Source: Annulohypoxylon bovei var. microspora (Eukaryota; Ascomycota; Sordariomycetes; Xylariales; Hypoxylaceae). Taken from it: 64,000 nucleotides of DNA. The stretch lies in assembly GCA_022836615.1 (NCBI GenBank), contig MU405214.1:186001-250000 (forward strand), in the 5' to 3' direction. Within the stretch, counting starts at the first letter, position 1, and each line of letters opens with the position of its first letter. The notes below the pieces were generated by a model. That model worked only from the letters and a program-made list of their open reading frames with translations, was not told where the DNA came from and did no database searches. The position numbers and the translations under genes are program-made. Of the stretch, positions 1-11,287 are shown in pieces.

Positions 1-2739
1 ACTACAACGACAATGGAGATGGAGCGACGGGAATTGAGGATAGGCGCATGCTTATTCTTTATGGTTCCGAAACGGGGAATAGCCAAGACCTGGCCGGTGA
101 CCTTGAAAGGCTTGCCGAGAGACTACACTTCAAGACATTCGTCTGTGAGATGAATGATGTCGAACTTGTAAGTCGAGGACAACCAGCCGATTCATTCATT
201 CACTCATTCATCATTACATTATAAAGTTTGTTTCCTGTTTACCTACCCAACCAGTCATCTCTCTTCAATGCCATTATCCACCTCTTTTATTTGGTCTGTT
301 CCTATGGTGTACTTTTACGAGGTGCACGGGACATACGTCAGTTCCCCTCTAGTTCCAAGTAAAATTTACCCAAGGTAGCAAATATACGCATTTCATTCTT
401 GGAGTGTTGTTTACTTGCATCTTGGACCCGCGCTCTCCTATTGCTTATGCATCTTCCTACCAACGAGACACACCTGGTAACAAGAACCTGCCTCATTTAG
501 AACATTCTACTACAATACCCGTTGGTAATATTCGTCATTTCTACCACTGGTCAAGGCGAAATACCTCAGAACGCGCTCAAATTGTGGAAGAGCCTCCTCC
601 GCAAACGACTACCACCAAATTGTCTACAACAAGTTAAATTCACAACTTTTGGTCTTGGCGATAGTTCATATACCAAGTATGCAACTTCCAACTTCAAAGT
701 TCTTACTTCCTATTTTCCAGATTACATCATCGCTAACTAAGCTTTTCTAAATTTCTGCAGGTACAACTGGGCAGTTAGGAAACTTCACAAACGCCTAGAA
801 CAGTTAGGTGCGACCGAGTTCTTTTCACGTGGCGAGGCTGACGAGCGTCACCAAGACGGGTACGTCTCTCCGATTTCCACATGTTTGCTAATTTACATCT
901 TGCTTCACTCATCGCCCCCCCTTTTTTACTTTTATTTGCCCGTCACATTCGGGTTTCTCGATATTTTTGGACAACACGGCTAGTCGCAGTTCTAAACTAA
1001 TATTTTCTCTCAGCATCGACGGCACATTTCTGCCTTGGTCGTTAAGCCTTCGTAGTCATCTTCTAAAGGAATATCCTTTGCCTAAGGGTTTATCACCGAT
1101 ACCCCCGGAAGTTCAACTTCCCCCAAAGTTCACATTGGAGCTGGTGTCCAATATGGATTCCTCAGATGAGCCGATGCCTGACCGCGATGCGCAAGAGGCC
1201 AAGAGCCCAGCTCTTGCCACTGCCACATTACCAAATGGCAACCGTCAACTTACCTCTCGGGAAAAGGCTTTCGATGGGACTGCGGCGCTTTTCAGTCATG
1301 TCGATGCGCCTAACCCCGGGGCCTTAGAGCAGGCTCTGCGAGCAGAAAGGATGTCCATCAACAGCAATACCTACGCCGCTCGCTTATCAGAGAATACGGC
1401 CAAAGCAATTCAGGGTGGAATAGATACTCTAGACAAACCCAATGTGCTAAGAGATTACCCTTCAAAGTACTCTCTAGAGGACTCGAGCACTAAGGAGGCA
1501 CTTCCTCCCGCAGATCTTCTTCCTATACCTCAAGCATGGCCCGCCGTTCTCCTAGAGAATCGCCGTGTTACCCCTACCAGTCATTGGCAAGATGTTCGCC
1601 ATCTAATCTTCGAAGTTCCCTCGCAGCCAGATCTCGCTAAAAAGGGTGATTTGGGCCTTTTTAGTTACGTGCCTGGAGATGCAGTTGTCATTTATCCCAA
1701 AAACTTCCCCGCGGATGTGCAAGCGCTGATCGATCTCATGGGTTGGCAAGATGTCGCCGACTTCCCTTTTGAGCATCGTGCAAGCCAGCAGCACATGCTT
1801 TATTCACGACCTAGGAACTGCCACCCGCTTACTAATACCACCTTACGGCAGCTCTTAATTCATAATTACGATATTACTGCCATTCCAAAGCGTATATTCT
1901 TCCAACAGATCGCATTCCATACCGAAGATCCCGTGCACCAGACGCGGCTCAGAGAATTTTCAAATCCTAGCCTATCAGACGAATTTTACGACTACACATC
2001 TCGACCTCGACGATCTATTCTAGAGGTTCTACAGGATTTCCCAACAGTCAAAATCCCTTACGAGCATGTTCCATCCATATTCCCCGTCATGCGTGGTCGA
2101 GAATACAGCGTTGCGAGCGGCGGTTCGCTTCTTAAGAGTGAAGATACCAGCAATGTCACAAAAGTCGAGCTCTTGGTGGCTCTAGTGAAGTACAAGACTG
2201 TGTTACGAAAGACCCGACAGGGGCTCTGCTCTCGCTATCTGGCATCTCTAAGTCCCGGAACAGGCATCAACATGACCCACAGAGAGTATGAGACGCTGCA
2301 GACGGATCTCATTCGTAGACCGCTGCTAGCGATTGCCCCGGGCACCGGTGTTGCGCCGATACGCGCTCACATATGGGATCGTGAGGACTACGAGGACGCC
2401 GGTGATGTCGTCCTATGTTTTGGAGGGCGCAACCGTGATGCCGACTTCTACTTTAAGGAAGAATGGGACGTGTTCGGTATCAAGGTCCTCACGGCATTCT
2501 CCAGAGATCAGGAGGAAAAGATCTACGTGCAGGACCGTATCCGCGAGAACGCGCCGATGATCTGCGACATCATCAAGAGGAGAGCAGTAATCTGCATCTG
2601 TGGAAGCTCGGGGAAGATGCCAGAGGCGGTTCGTTCAGCCCTGTATGATGCCATGGTGATTGGGAAGTTGGTTCCTGATCGAGAGGTGGCGAAGAAGCTG
2701 TTACACTTGAACAACCCTATATGGGAAGAAGTCTGGTGA
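1..2739 (+). CDS. TAH18: TAH18/NDOR1-type NADPH-dependent diflavin reductase (5' end at window edge)
   Basis: This is the diflavin reductase that passes electrons from NADPH through FAD and FMN to Dre2 in cytosolic iron-sulfur protein assembly. Exons read as about 3-167, 501-676, 761-859 and 1014-2739, and all three junctions restore frame (for example TK/YNWA across 676/761 and HQDG/IDGT across 859/1014). The N-terminal flavodoxin domain shows LILYGSETGNSQ, VISTTGQGE and FGLGDSSYTK. The large last exon holds the FAD-binding motif REYSVAS, the NADPH-binding motif APGTGVAPIRAH and CFGGRNRDADFYF, and ends in the Trp typical of the family. The first Met seen is at 48, which would give about 706 residues, but the frame is open to the window edge, so the true start may lie upstream. 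Intron 1 is long for this genome (333 nt). Family assignment is firm; the start is not. Confidence 0.93.
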
Positions 2740-5611
2740 TGTGTTGAAGAATTGTTGGTGGTCATACCATTCAGACTGGTTTGACTGTATCCTTGTACCA
2801 GTTGTAATTCTCTTCACCGTGGCTAGATACCTATGTAGGTATAGATGCAATTGACAGCACCTCAAGGAATTGTTCGACCGTATGTGCCAGAGTGCCTCCC
2901 CTTAAACTTTAAGTAGACTTGGGGAATTTATGTGTGTCCATCTATTAGTAGAAAGTAGAGTGGTTTTATACCTTATCTTCTAAAAACATGATATACCTAG
3001 TAGTATATAGTCGTCATCGCCATTAAGTAGTTGGCGTGTCAACAGCGTTTGTATACATCTTTATGTTACTATTATTGAGTATTTCCCCTCTGCCACATCT
3101 TCTTCTCTAGAAACTCGGAAGACTGTCACACCGGGGACAACACACATACTACGATATCTTTAATCACAAACTCTAAATGAAGCACACGGGCGTTACTATC
3201 CCGTTGACTGGCGCAAGACAATACCTTCATATAGTCAAGTACAGTACTTCAGAGATCGACGCGATATCATACTCAACCAATATGATTGGCCAGACTAGCA
3301 ATACATAGGCCATCAAGTTTTGTTTTCTAAAGCTTTGCGTACTGTTACTAATTCTAGTACAGCTGTTGTCTTGCGCTAGTCAAAGGAATAGCAAAGAAAA
3401 GAAAAAGACTACTATAGTTTTAAGCCGTTTGCATTTACGAAACGATCACCTCTACCATTGTTGTGTGAGATATGAAACTTCTCGTTTATAAATAATTTAA
3501 GATGCCTATCTAGGTAAAGAAGGACACAGAAATCGGGCACCTATTTCTAGGGAACATCACAAACCACGCTTGGGGAAAATAAGAGACAATTTTCCTCCGA
3601 CAGCGAAGACCAAGCTGGCGGCAAGGGTGAGAGACATTCGAGGACTTTATAGCACATTTTATAACTTAATATCAATAGTTTTATTTACACACCAGACTAT
3701 GACTAGAGAAAGTAGTTCAGGGGTTCTGGTGTACCTTAAAAAACTTGTAAATTCTTTTAAGAGATAAGTGTAACTATAATTGGTAATACCCATTCCCCAA
3801 AGGCTGTACTATAGACAATTGGCGTTCCATGGGAGAGGATTTTATGGTAATATAGTAAGTTTCTTGTTCTCGTGTGTCTACGTCAAATGTGTTATGGCAG
3901 AGCTAGTACTGTCCGGAGAACCTACAACGGGACTGGATATGACCTCATGGAGTAAAAGTATTATCGATATTATCTCAGAGCAGTGGCATTGTAATATTGT
4001 TATTATAATTCAACAGTTCCACACTCTATTATTTGTGTAGCGAACTCTGGTGTCATTGCCTCACCTAATCATAAAATTCCCTTCCCCCGGCTGCAAAGGG
4101 ATCTGCGGGTGCTATCAAGATATATCACCCCCGTTGAGCAGTACCGGCATATCGCCGTGACGTCGATCCCGTGGATATTCTATCATGAATAGACAAGTTG
4201 AAGTAGGCCCGAAGAAGGTTCCACACATCTGCGGGTTGATCGACGTCGCACAGGCTCCGGTGCCTCTTCATATAATATTTTATAAAATGGGCATTAGATA
4301 ACTCATGGGACGACGAATAGATATATTGTTGTATGCATGAGATGACGAAACTTCTTGCATGTTTCTGTATGAGGTCAACGTCGAGAAGTATGGGGAACCA
4401 GTTACTGTCGACTTTACAGTGACAGATCTTCCATCTCCATCTGCCGTCTAGGTGTTCGAGTAATAATTAGTAAATCGCACCTTAAAAACAGACAGCTTTG
4501 AAGCCAACATTATTCATACATAACTCAGCATGCACGATGACTACATCCCTCAAGTGAATAGATGATTTCTATCTTTGAAATAAATTACATACTATTCTAA
4601 CAAGAGAATTGGTTCACTCACTCGCTCTCAACTCGGAACTCATAAGGAAGTAATAGAAAAATGTCTTTGTCCGGTCCTTACGCGTCGGTCAGAACCCAGC
4701 GACCCCAAGGCAGAATCATGAAGAAAGCCTAGCTTCGGCCCCGAAGCCGACCCATGTCCGCGACACCAACGTCGCAGCTGTAACCCAAGTGCCGGTGGGC
4801 CAGCCGAAAGCAGGTGCCAGGAGCCGGAGGATCGACCCGGGGCCATCTCGAATAGACCGAAACATCGAACGGCATTTCTACATTCTAACCCTGCCCGCCG
4901 GATTATGCCGCGTGTTATGATCGCAGCAAATCCTGTTTCGAGGTACAAGGCCGTACGTAATGTAGGTATTCCGAGGTAGCCGGCAGACCATGCTGTTTGC
5001 TTGCGCATAACCCAAAGGATCTTCGCTGCAGGGACCTCCCCGGAGATCAGCCACCCCGGGACGTTTCAGAAGCGCTGTGACCGGAGCAAGCCGACGTAAG
5101 TTTACCATGACGAGTCACAACTCACAAAACGGGACGCATGTCAGATTTCTACATGCAGAGAACTTCTCTTTTCGGGGAGGAAACCTCTCCTAAGTACCGT
5201 TTGTACTGGTATGTAAAAAATTACCTTGGGTACATACAGTGCCTTGTACCTACCTAGTCTCTGATCCCCAACCCCTGGCGATGCGGCTCCAACATGCATA
5301 GGTCGATCACCGGGTGCATCCTAGGAGGCAGGTGGATAATTACATCAATTTGTATGTATGCAAGGCCCTGTCATGATCCTCTTGATCCTTCGACCCCCCA
5401 ACACTGGTATGTATATAGATGTTAGATGTATGCTCCACGGGTATCATAACGTCGTCAACTAAACGATTGATTTTTTCGTACTCCCCTCTTCGCTTCCATT
5501 CCGCCTGCGCCGTGTGAAAACCAAACCAAACTCTTGAGTATGCAGGTATGTATGTTTGTTAGGCGTGTATATACGTAGATAGCCTGAGCGATAGTGTAGA
5601 AATCGAAATTT
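2740..5611. other. Intergenic region with possible coding relics
   Basis: No intact gene is recognised. The left half is AT-rich and holds the ABC-like fragment listed separately. A 30-codon stretch from ATG 4359 to TAG 4449-4451 (MFLYEVNVEKYGEPVTV...) reads like a protein end but has no recognisable family. The stretch about 4650-5110 is clearly more GC-rich than its surroundings and has reading frames on the minus strand without known motifs. TAGGTAGGTA-type motifs occur near 5250. The right end presumably contains the 3' region of the leftward repeat protein. Confidence 0.5.
3780..4040 (+). pseudogene. Possible fossil of an ABC transporter nucleotide-binding domain
   Basis: An open stretch of 86 codons contains AELVLSGEPTTGLDMTSW followed by an isoleucine-rich segment and IIIQQFHTL. 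In ABC transporters the Walker B/D-loop region commonly reads LDEPTTGLD, followed about 25 residues later by the H-loop (T-I-H-Q-P). Here the expected Leu-Asp before Glu is Ser-Gly, and the H-loop His appears as Gln. No Walker A or membrane segments were found on either side. This fits a decayed remnant of an ABC gene, but the match is short and could be chance. The intact ABCC gene at 37-42 kb is of a different subtype, so this is not a recent local copy of it. Confidence 0.3.
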
Positions 5612-7823
5612 TCATAACCAGACAAGACACCCGACGCCAACCGAGAAGAGGCACTGCAACCCCCAATCCGGCCGTAGACCCTCCTCTCCGTTTCCCTTAT
5701 CCGGGGACCCTGACCCCGTCGCCGATGGTATCGTTAAGGCCGCATTATTTCCACCTCCGCTTCCTCCCTGGCCCGGCATTAACGTCGTCGTCGACGCGCC
5801 CGGCGCCCCCAGAGTCCAGGTCTCCATCCCAACACCTCCGGGACCGATCGTCAGCGTATGCCCGCCAACAACCGTGGTCAGGGCTTGGGATGCACCAATA
5901 CCAACGCGGAACGTGACGCCACTGATCTCGACGGCCGTAAGCCCCATCTGCGTGACCGTAGCTCCACCCGCGATCGCAAACTTTGTAGCTCCGGGCGCTG
6001 CTGTGATTCCCCCGAGGGTTTGGTCGTGAATCATGATACCAGTTGGTGCTATAAGCACCGTGTCCCCGTCAATGACCGTTGTAAGTGTGGTTCTGGCGTC
6101 AGGGTTGTAGGTTAGCGTGGTTCCCTCGATAACGACTTTGTCGGACCCAATGGCTGTTATGAGCTCTCCGCCCATTACGGCGGTTTGCGTTGACCCAGGG
6201 CCGTCTGCGGCGACATGGAGGGTTTGGGTGGGGAAGACTATTCCTGCGGGTCCGACAGTTATCGTCTGTCCCTTGATTACTGCTACTGTGGGTGTGGGTT
6301 TGATGGTGAAGACTGTACCGTCAATAGTGGCGACTGACGGCCCGTATACGACCCCGAGACCCCCTACGGAGGTCGTTATCGGTGCAGGGGTAGGCACGAA
6401 TCCGCCCCCTACGTTAGAAGGAGGCCGAGTAATGGTGGCACCGGCGTCTATAACTCTAGACGGGTTGATGATGAATGTATCGCTTCCTACGACTACCGTA
6501 GATGTCTGCTGCGCCGGATCGTCAATAAATGTGTGATCGCCGATTACCACTGCGCCGGGCTGAACTATCACGGTAATTGGAGCCGAGCCTGCACCATTAT
6601 TACCTCCATTATTGCCGCTATTATTACCGCTATTATTGTCGCCGTTGTCGCCATCGTCGCCTCCGTTATTGTTCCCATTGTTTCCTCCGCTATTTTCTCC
6701 GTTGTTGCCTGCTCCAATATCGCCGGTCGGAGTTGGCGAGGATTTAGCTGACTCGACAGGTGTGGGGTCTAAGCCATATCCGGGGGTAACTAAGTTGCCA
6801 TCACTCACTGCCGACTCGTGACTATTTGGTCCAGAAGGAGATCCGCCATAGCCAGGAGGGGTTTGGGTTGGGAATACCACAGCAGGGTTTTTGTCTGTCG
6901 TAACTAAAGTGACTGTCGTGGTTGGATCGATAAAATTGTTCGTCGTCGTAGTATGGATAAATGAGCAAGTCTTACCCGTACTGTCACAGAAGGTAATAGT
7001 AAACCGCCCGGTTGGGCTCTCTTTAGGAGTACATGGTACCGGCGTGCTTATTGGTGGGTAAGGGGGTATATAGTCAGATGGATCTCCACTCCATGTTGTC
7101 GTCGAGGTGTAGATGATGGAGTAGGAAGTGACCGTAACAAGTCCGCTCTCCTTTGCCGGACACTCGCTCGGCGTGGAAGTGATAGTCGGCGTCGTGCTAA
7201 TAGTTGGTGGAGGGATAGTCACAGTAGGTGAGGATAGTGACGAGGCACTTGAGGTATCGTTCCAACCCCATGGTCTCGACGTCGCATTGAAAGAGAATGA
7301 CGAGGCTATTGGGGGTAGGGAGGTCTCAACGCCTGTGTTGGAGGTAGAGCTTGAGCTACTGTCAAGGATCCTCGAACTACCCCTTATTGGTGTCGTTGTG
7401 GGCAATACAAGCGTGGGTCTCACGATTGTGGTGATGGTCCCCAAGTTAAGTGGCGCAAAAAGGGAGTCAGGTATTGAGGGAGCAGAGCTGTCCCCTGAGG
7501 ATGCTGTAACAACAGACACGTCATCAACAGAAGTCGTAATCGCCGTGTTTGAAACGGTATATATAGACCTCCGGTACGTCTCTGAGCTCGTCACTATGAA
7601 ACTAGAAGCTAGTATATCGAGTGAACTTGCGGATTCTGGGATCACCGAGTCGTTGCGTGGTGGTACCCTTGTGTTGAATTGACTAGGGCCGTATTCTACT
7701 ATCTCGTCAGTACCGAGAATAATTGAAACAATTGACGAGCTTCGACTAACCGGCTCTAACCAATTCTAGGCCATGACTTGGGGACACCACAACACATAAT
7801 ACTATGAATATGGTAATGAGCAT
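5612..7823 (-). CDS. Ser/Thr-rich repeat cell-wall protein, probably secreted; N-terminal frame conflict
   Basis: A long minus-strand frame is open from 7765 to the stop at 5612, with no Met near its beginning. It encodes a Ser/Thr/Pro-rich region, then an Asn/Gly/Asp-rich low-complexity linker (about 6590-6710), then four related units. Each unit is a beta-rich phrase of the type DGTVFTIKP...TVAVIKGQTITVGPAGI; variants include EGTTLTYNP...VIDGDTVLIAPTGI and SGVTFRVG...VVGGHTLTIGPGGV. The C-terminus ends in a short hydrophobic tail that could be a GPI signal. Upstream, ATG 7823 begins a convincing signal peptide (MLITIFIVLCVVVSPSHG), but it reads in a frame one base off the body. The two frames overlap at 7746-7765. 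No intron that would join them was found, so a one-base assembly error, a real frameshift or an unseen upstream exon remain possible. The role is unknown beyond a probable wall or surface location. Confidence 0.7.
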
Positions 7824-10800
7824 TGCTACCCGGAGCGAGCACGGTTATTTGCCCCTATCGCTCACCCGGTGCTTACACCGGCGTGTTTACTTCGAGAAGG
7901 GTCCAACTTCTCGGCTTTACATCTGGAAGGGAATCGATATGGTTTTATGAGAAGGCACATCACGTGTAGTGTGGAAGCGAGACAAGACGTTACAATATCC
8001 CCACACCCATTGGCGACAAATGCTCGGCCGAGCCGCGACTTTTTATGTGAAGCACCATGGTTTGGAATTTTCAGAAGCCCAGGCGAGCTAAGACCTGTCG
8101 GTAGGTGGCTCGCAAGTACCGCAATGAGCTGGAACACAGACACGGGACGTTTGATGGTGAGTGGTCATAAGAAGGTGAAATTGATTTGCAACCGTTTTGG
8201 GGTTCTAAGTGGTGGGCCGATTCATTTGGGATGCCGCCTAATAAGGGGAAAAATGCACATCCCCGGAAAAGAAGAATCCCATACGAATAGGTAACTACTT
8301 CGTAAAGCTCGTAAATGGACCTGTTTCGTACATATAAGCGAGGTCCCCTACTTTATTTTACTCACATATTCGTATCAACCTGATGATTCTACGTTCGTGG
8401 TTTACCAGCTTTGTAATCGAGTGATCTATTCCGCCAGGCCTCTTGCCCGAGAAGCCGTGGTTGAAGATGAAAAACAACCGAGTGGTAAACCCAAGAGAGC
8501 GGAGATCTATACCCTGACAGGATAAGATGGTGAAATAAAAGTAACGAAGCGACGATCAATTAAATTTGCCGGATGAAGTATAGATTGTGGCATGCTATAC
8601 TCGTGCCGACCATAGGGTACTATTGGTATAAAGGCTAACACCGTATGAACAGACTCGGCTCCAAGTCGATTATACTAAGCCTGGACAGTGTAAATGAGAA
8701 ATGCTCGCTTAAACTACCCGTTTCGACTACTGGTAGTATCTTGGGGTTTCGTTGCGTAAGTTGTAAGCAACTTGATATGTCCCAGATATCCGGGGAGCAC
8801 TGATAGGTGTTTTCGGACCCGATGACGCAAATTGACGAGTGAGATCGCTATAAGTAATTTAGCGATTCGGTCATTTTGAGCAAGGCTGCTGATCCTGTAG
8901 CCTCATAGAATCCTGATCAGATAACTCTAGTGGTCGAGACCAACGCCTAAATGTTGGCAGTACGCTGAGGCGTTGCCCCTGCTACTAACAACGTAAGGAT
9001 GGTGGGAATAAGTAGGCGTTAACCTCGACTGGTCACAGGTCCGGTCATAGTTTTATAGGGGGTAGGTCAGCCAAGAAATCCTTCCGCGTTCCTCTCGGTA
9101 TTAGGTACCATAGTTGGGGGTCCTGACGATGTTTTTATTTTATTTGAATTACTGGTAGCTACTCCAATTCGAGCGCATATTGTATGCAAAGGTCGAGTCT
9201 AAGGTGTAAGGTAGGTAGATGACAAGTGTTCTTGTTGCCCGATCGATACCGTTGCTCTGGTTGAAGTTGATCATTCAGATTCTAGAAGGTGAGAAGGACG
9301 ATCTGGAAGTTTTGAACAACCGATAAGGTAAGACGCGACAAGCATTAGTACTGAGCAAATATTGAACTTGCCAAAATAATAGGATCTGTTGAGCTTCCGG
9401 ATAGGTACCTCCGGCAGACATGGAACCCCTTTCGCTCTAATTAGGGGTTGGTCTCGATGAGGAAAGCACCTTGGAAGAAGAAACATAGAGGAGGAGCGAA
9501 GGCGGGGGATAGGCAGGCAGATTCGGGGGATTATTCATCTTTGTGCTACGCAATTTGATGCAATTGACGCAATTGATGACCCGCCGATCTCAAACAAACT
9601 TTTCAATTCCCTGTGCTTGATTTGATTCCTTTAACCTGTTAACCTGTTATTGTATCGCGATTCGTATCCTTCATTATGCCATAGTTGGAATTGTAGGGCT
9701 CTATCTGGTGATCGACAATTCCAACCAGCAAGAGATACATATACTACCGTCAAAATACCGCAAATTCTTAAACATACCATCTGGTACGCGTACGCGTCGG
9801 TCTCGGTCGCTTTTTATTGCTCGACTTGTCGGCAGAAAAGGCCTTCGGTCGTCTTAATTAACCAGCCCTGTCTAAGTAATTTACCAAGTATTAACTAGTT
9901 TTGGCCGCTGCCCAGATTTTCATGCGCTGGTCATCAGATACCTAAAACTGCTAGTTGCCGGTTCCATTCCAGATGTTACGTCGTGCCTCAGTTAGGTAAT
10001 GGGGGCGCAGGACTGCCGAAAACCGCGAAGACCGTGAGCTAAGAGGTTGTCAAACAAGAGCACTCAAGGGTCAAGTCACCTAACTGGAAGCCAGTGGGTC
10101 AATCTTTAGTGCCGTGAACCCCAGCATGTACGGCGAAACAGTGTGGTCGCAGTAAAACGTCAAAAAAGTCCCAGAGGATCCCAATTAGTCGATTTACTAT
10201 CTGAAAGGTTCCAGTCAGTTGGACTCTTACTACGGCACCTAGGGTATCTATCTAGGGAGCTACCGAGAGTTAGCTGTCGTTGACACCACCTATCGTAAAG
10301 GAGGATTGTCTGGGGAACACTAGACCGAAAAGCCACGCGAGAGGATGAGGCAACACAGCCAAAGCCGAGAACCAACATCCATACTCGCCAGTCTTCCTTC
10401 AAACTATTCCTCCGCCGCCGCCCTCCTGCATAGCCAACCTAACTATGTAAGACAATATATCATAAAAGTGATAACACGTAATAACACATAAGACAAAAGA
10501 CATACTACGTACACATGTGTACCTGATAGTATTATCCTCACTAACGCCTTAAGCAGATCAAGCTCTAATAGTCCTAAAAGGACCTCGAGCTAGCCCTTGT
10601 CCAATGTCATGTATCTCTGTCGCATTGCGCATTGAATCAACGAGGTCTACCCCTCTCAGGTCCAACGAGACTGCGAGAGAGAATTCGATGTTCCATATTC
10701 CATGCAGGTAGCGTGGTCATACCCCTGATGGACACCCCGACGCCTCCACCGGTAAGACCATGCTGACCTGCATTTTAGCCACAAGATGACCCCCTGCCCC

Positions 10801-11287
10801 CATGCCCTGTTCAATATGCATGTACGGGCGCACATCAATGCTAGGTATTAGATAGCACGCTCCGTCGATCTACACTGGGCGCGGGCATGATATGGGATGG
10901 CATGGACCATAGCAGGCATGGCATTGGGCAGTGCCTGTAAAACCCGTTCGTTAGCTATACCCCGGTAGATCCCGCCACTGACGGAAATCTGCCTTGACTT
11001 TATCATTTCGTTTGTGTTCTCTCTTCTTGCAATCAACACACTACGAATTTCGATTTTCGATTTTGATTCAACCGAGTTTATACCTACCCATTCGACTTCA
11101 GGTACGGCGCCAGAGGCATGATAACGATCGATATTACACCGAGTCGCGTCAATTTTTGGAAGTTGATGGATTTGCATAAAAAATTACTTGGACGTCTCTG
11201 TGAGCCGGATGAAGCTTTGGGAGGGAAATAGGTGGTGACCTTGCGCGTCTCCTGTACGACTGCCGGGCTGGTGCGACACAACAGACA
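7824..11287. other. Intergenic region, no gene recognised
   Basis: Both strands were read. Several open frames of 60-140 codons exist (for example about 7869-8294 plus and 10848-11177 minus), but none has domain motifs or a plausible intron-joined continuation. The stretch should contain the divergent promoters of the repeat protein (leftward) and the A1-like protein (rightward). CT-rich sequence lies at about 11000-11060. No repeat larger than short motifs is seen. Confidence 0.5.

Noticed and set aside
7128..7682. 184-codon plus-strand frame
   Set aside because: It is antisense to the Ser/Thr-rich repeat protein and has no independent motif.
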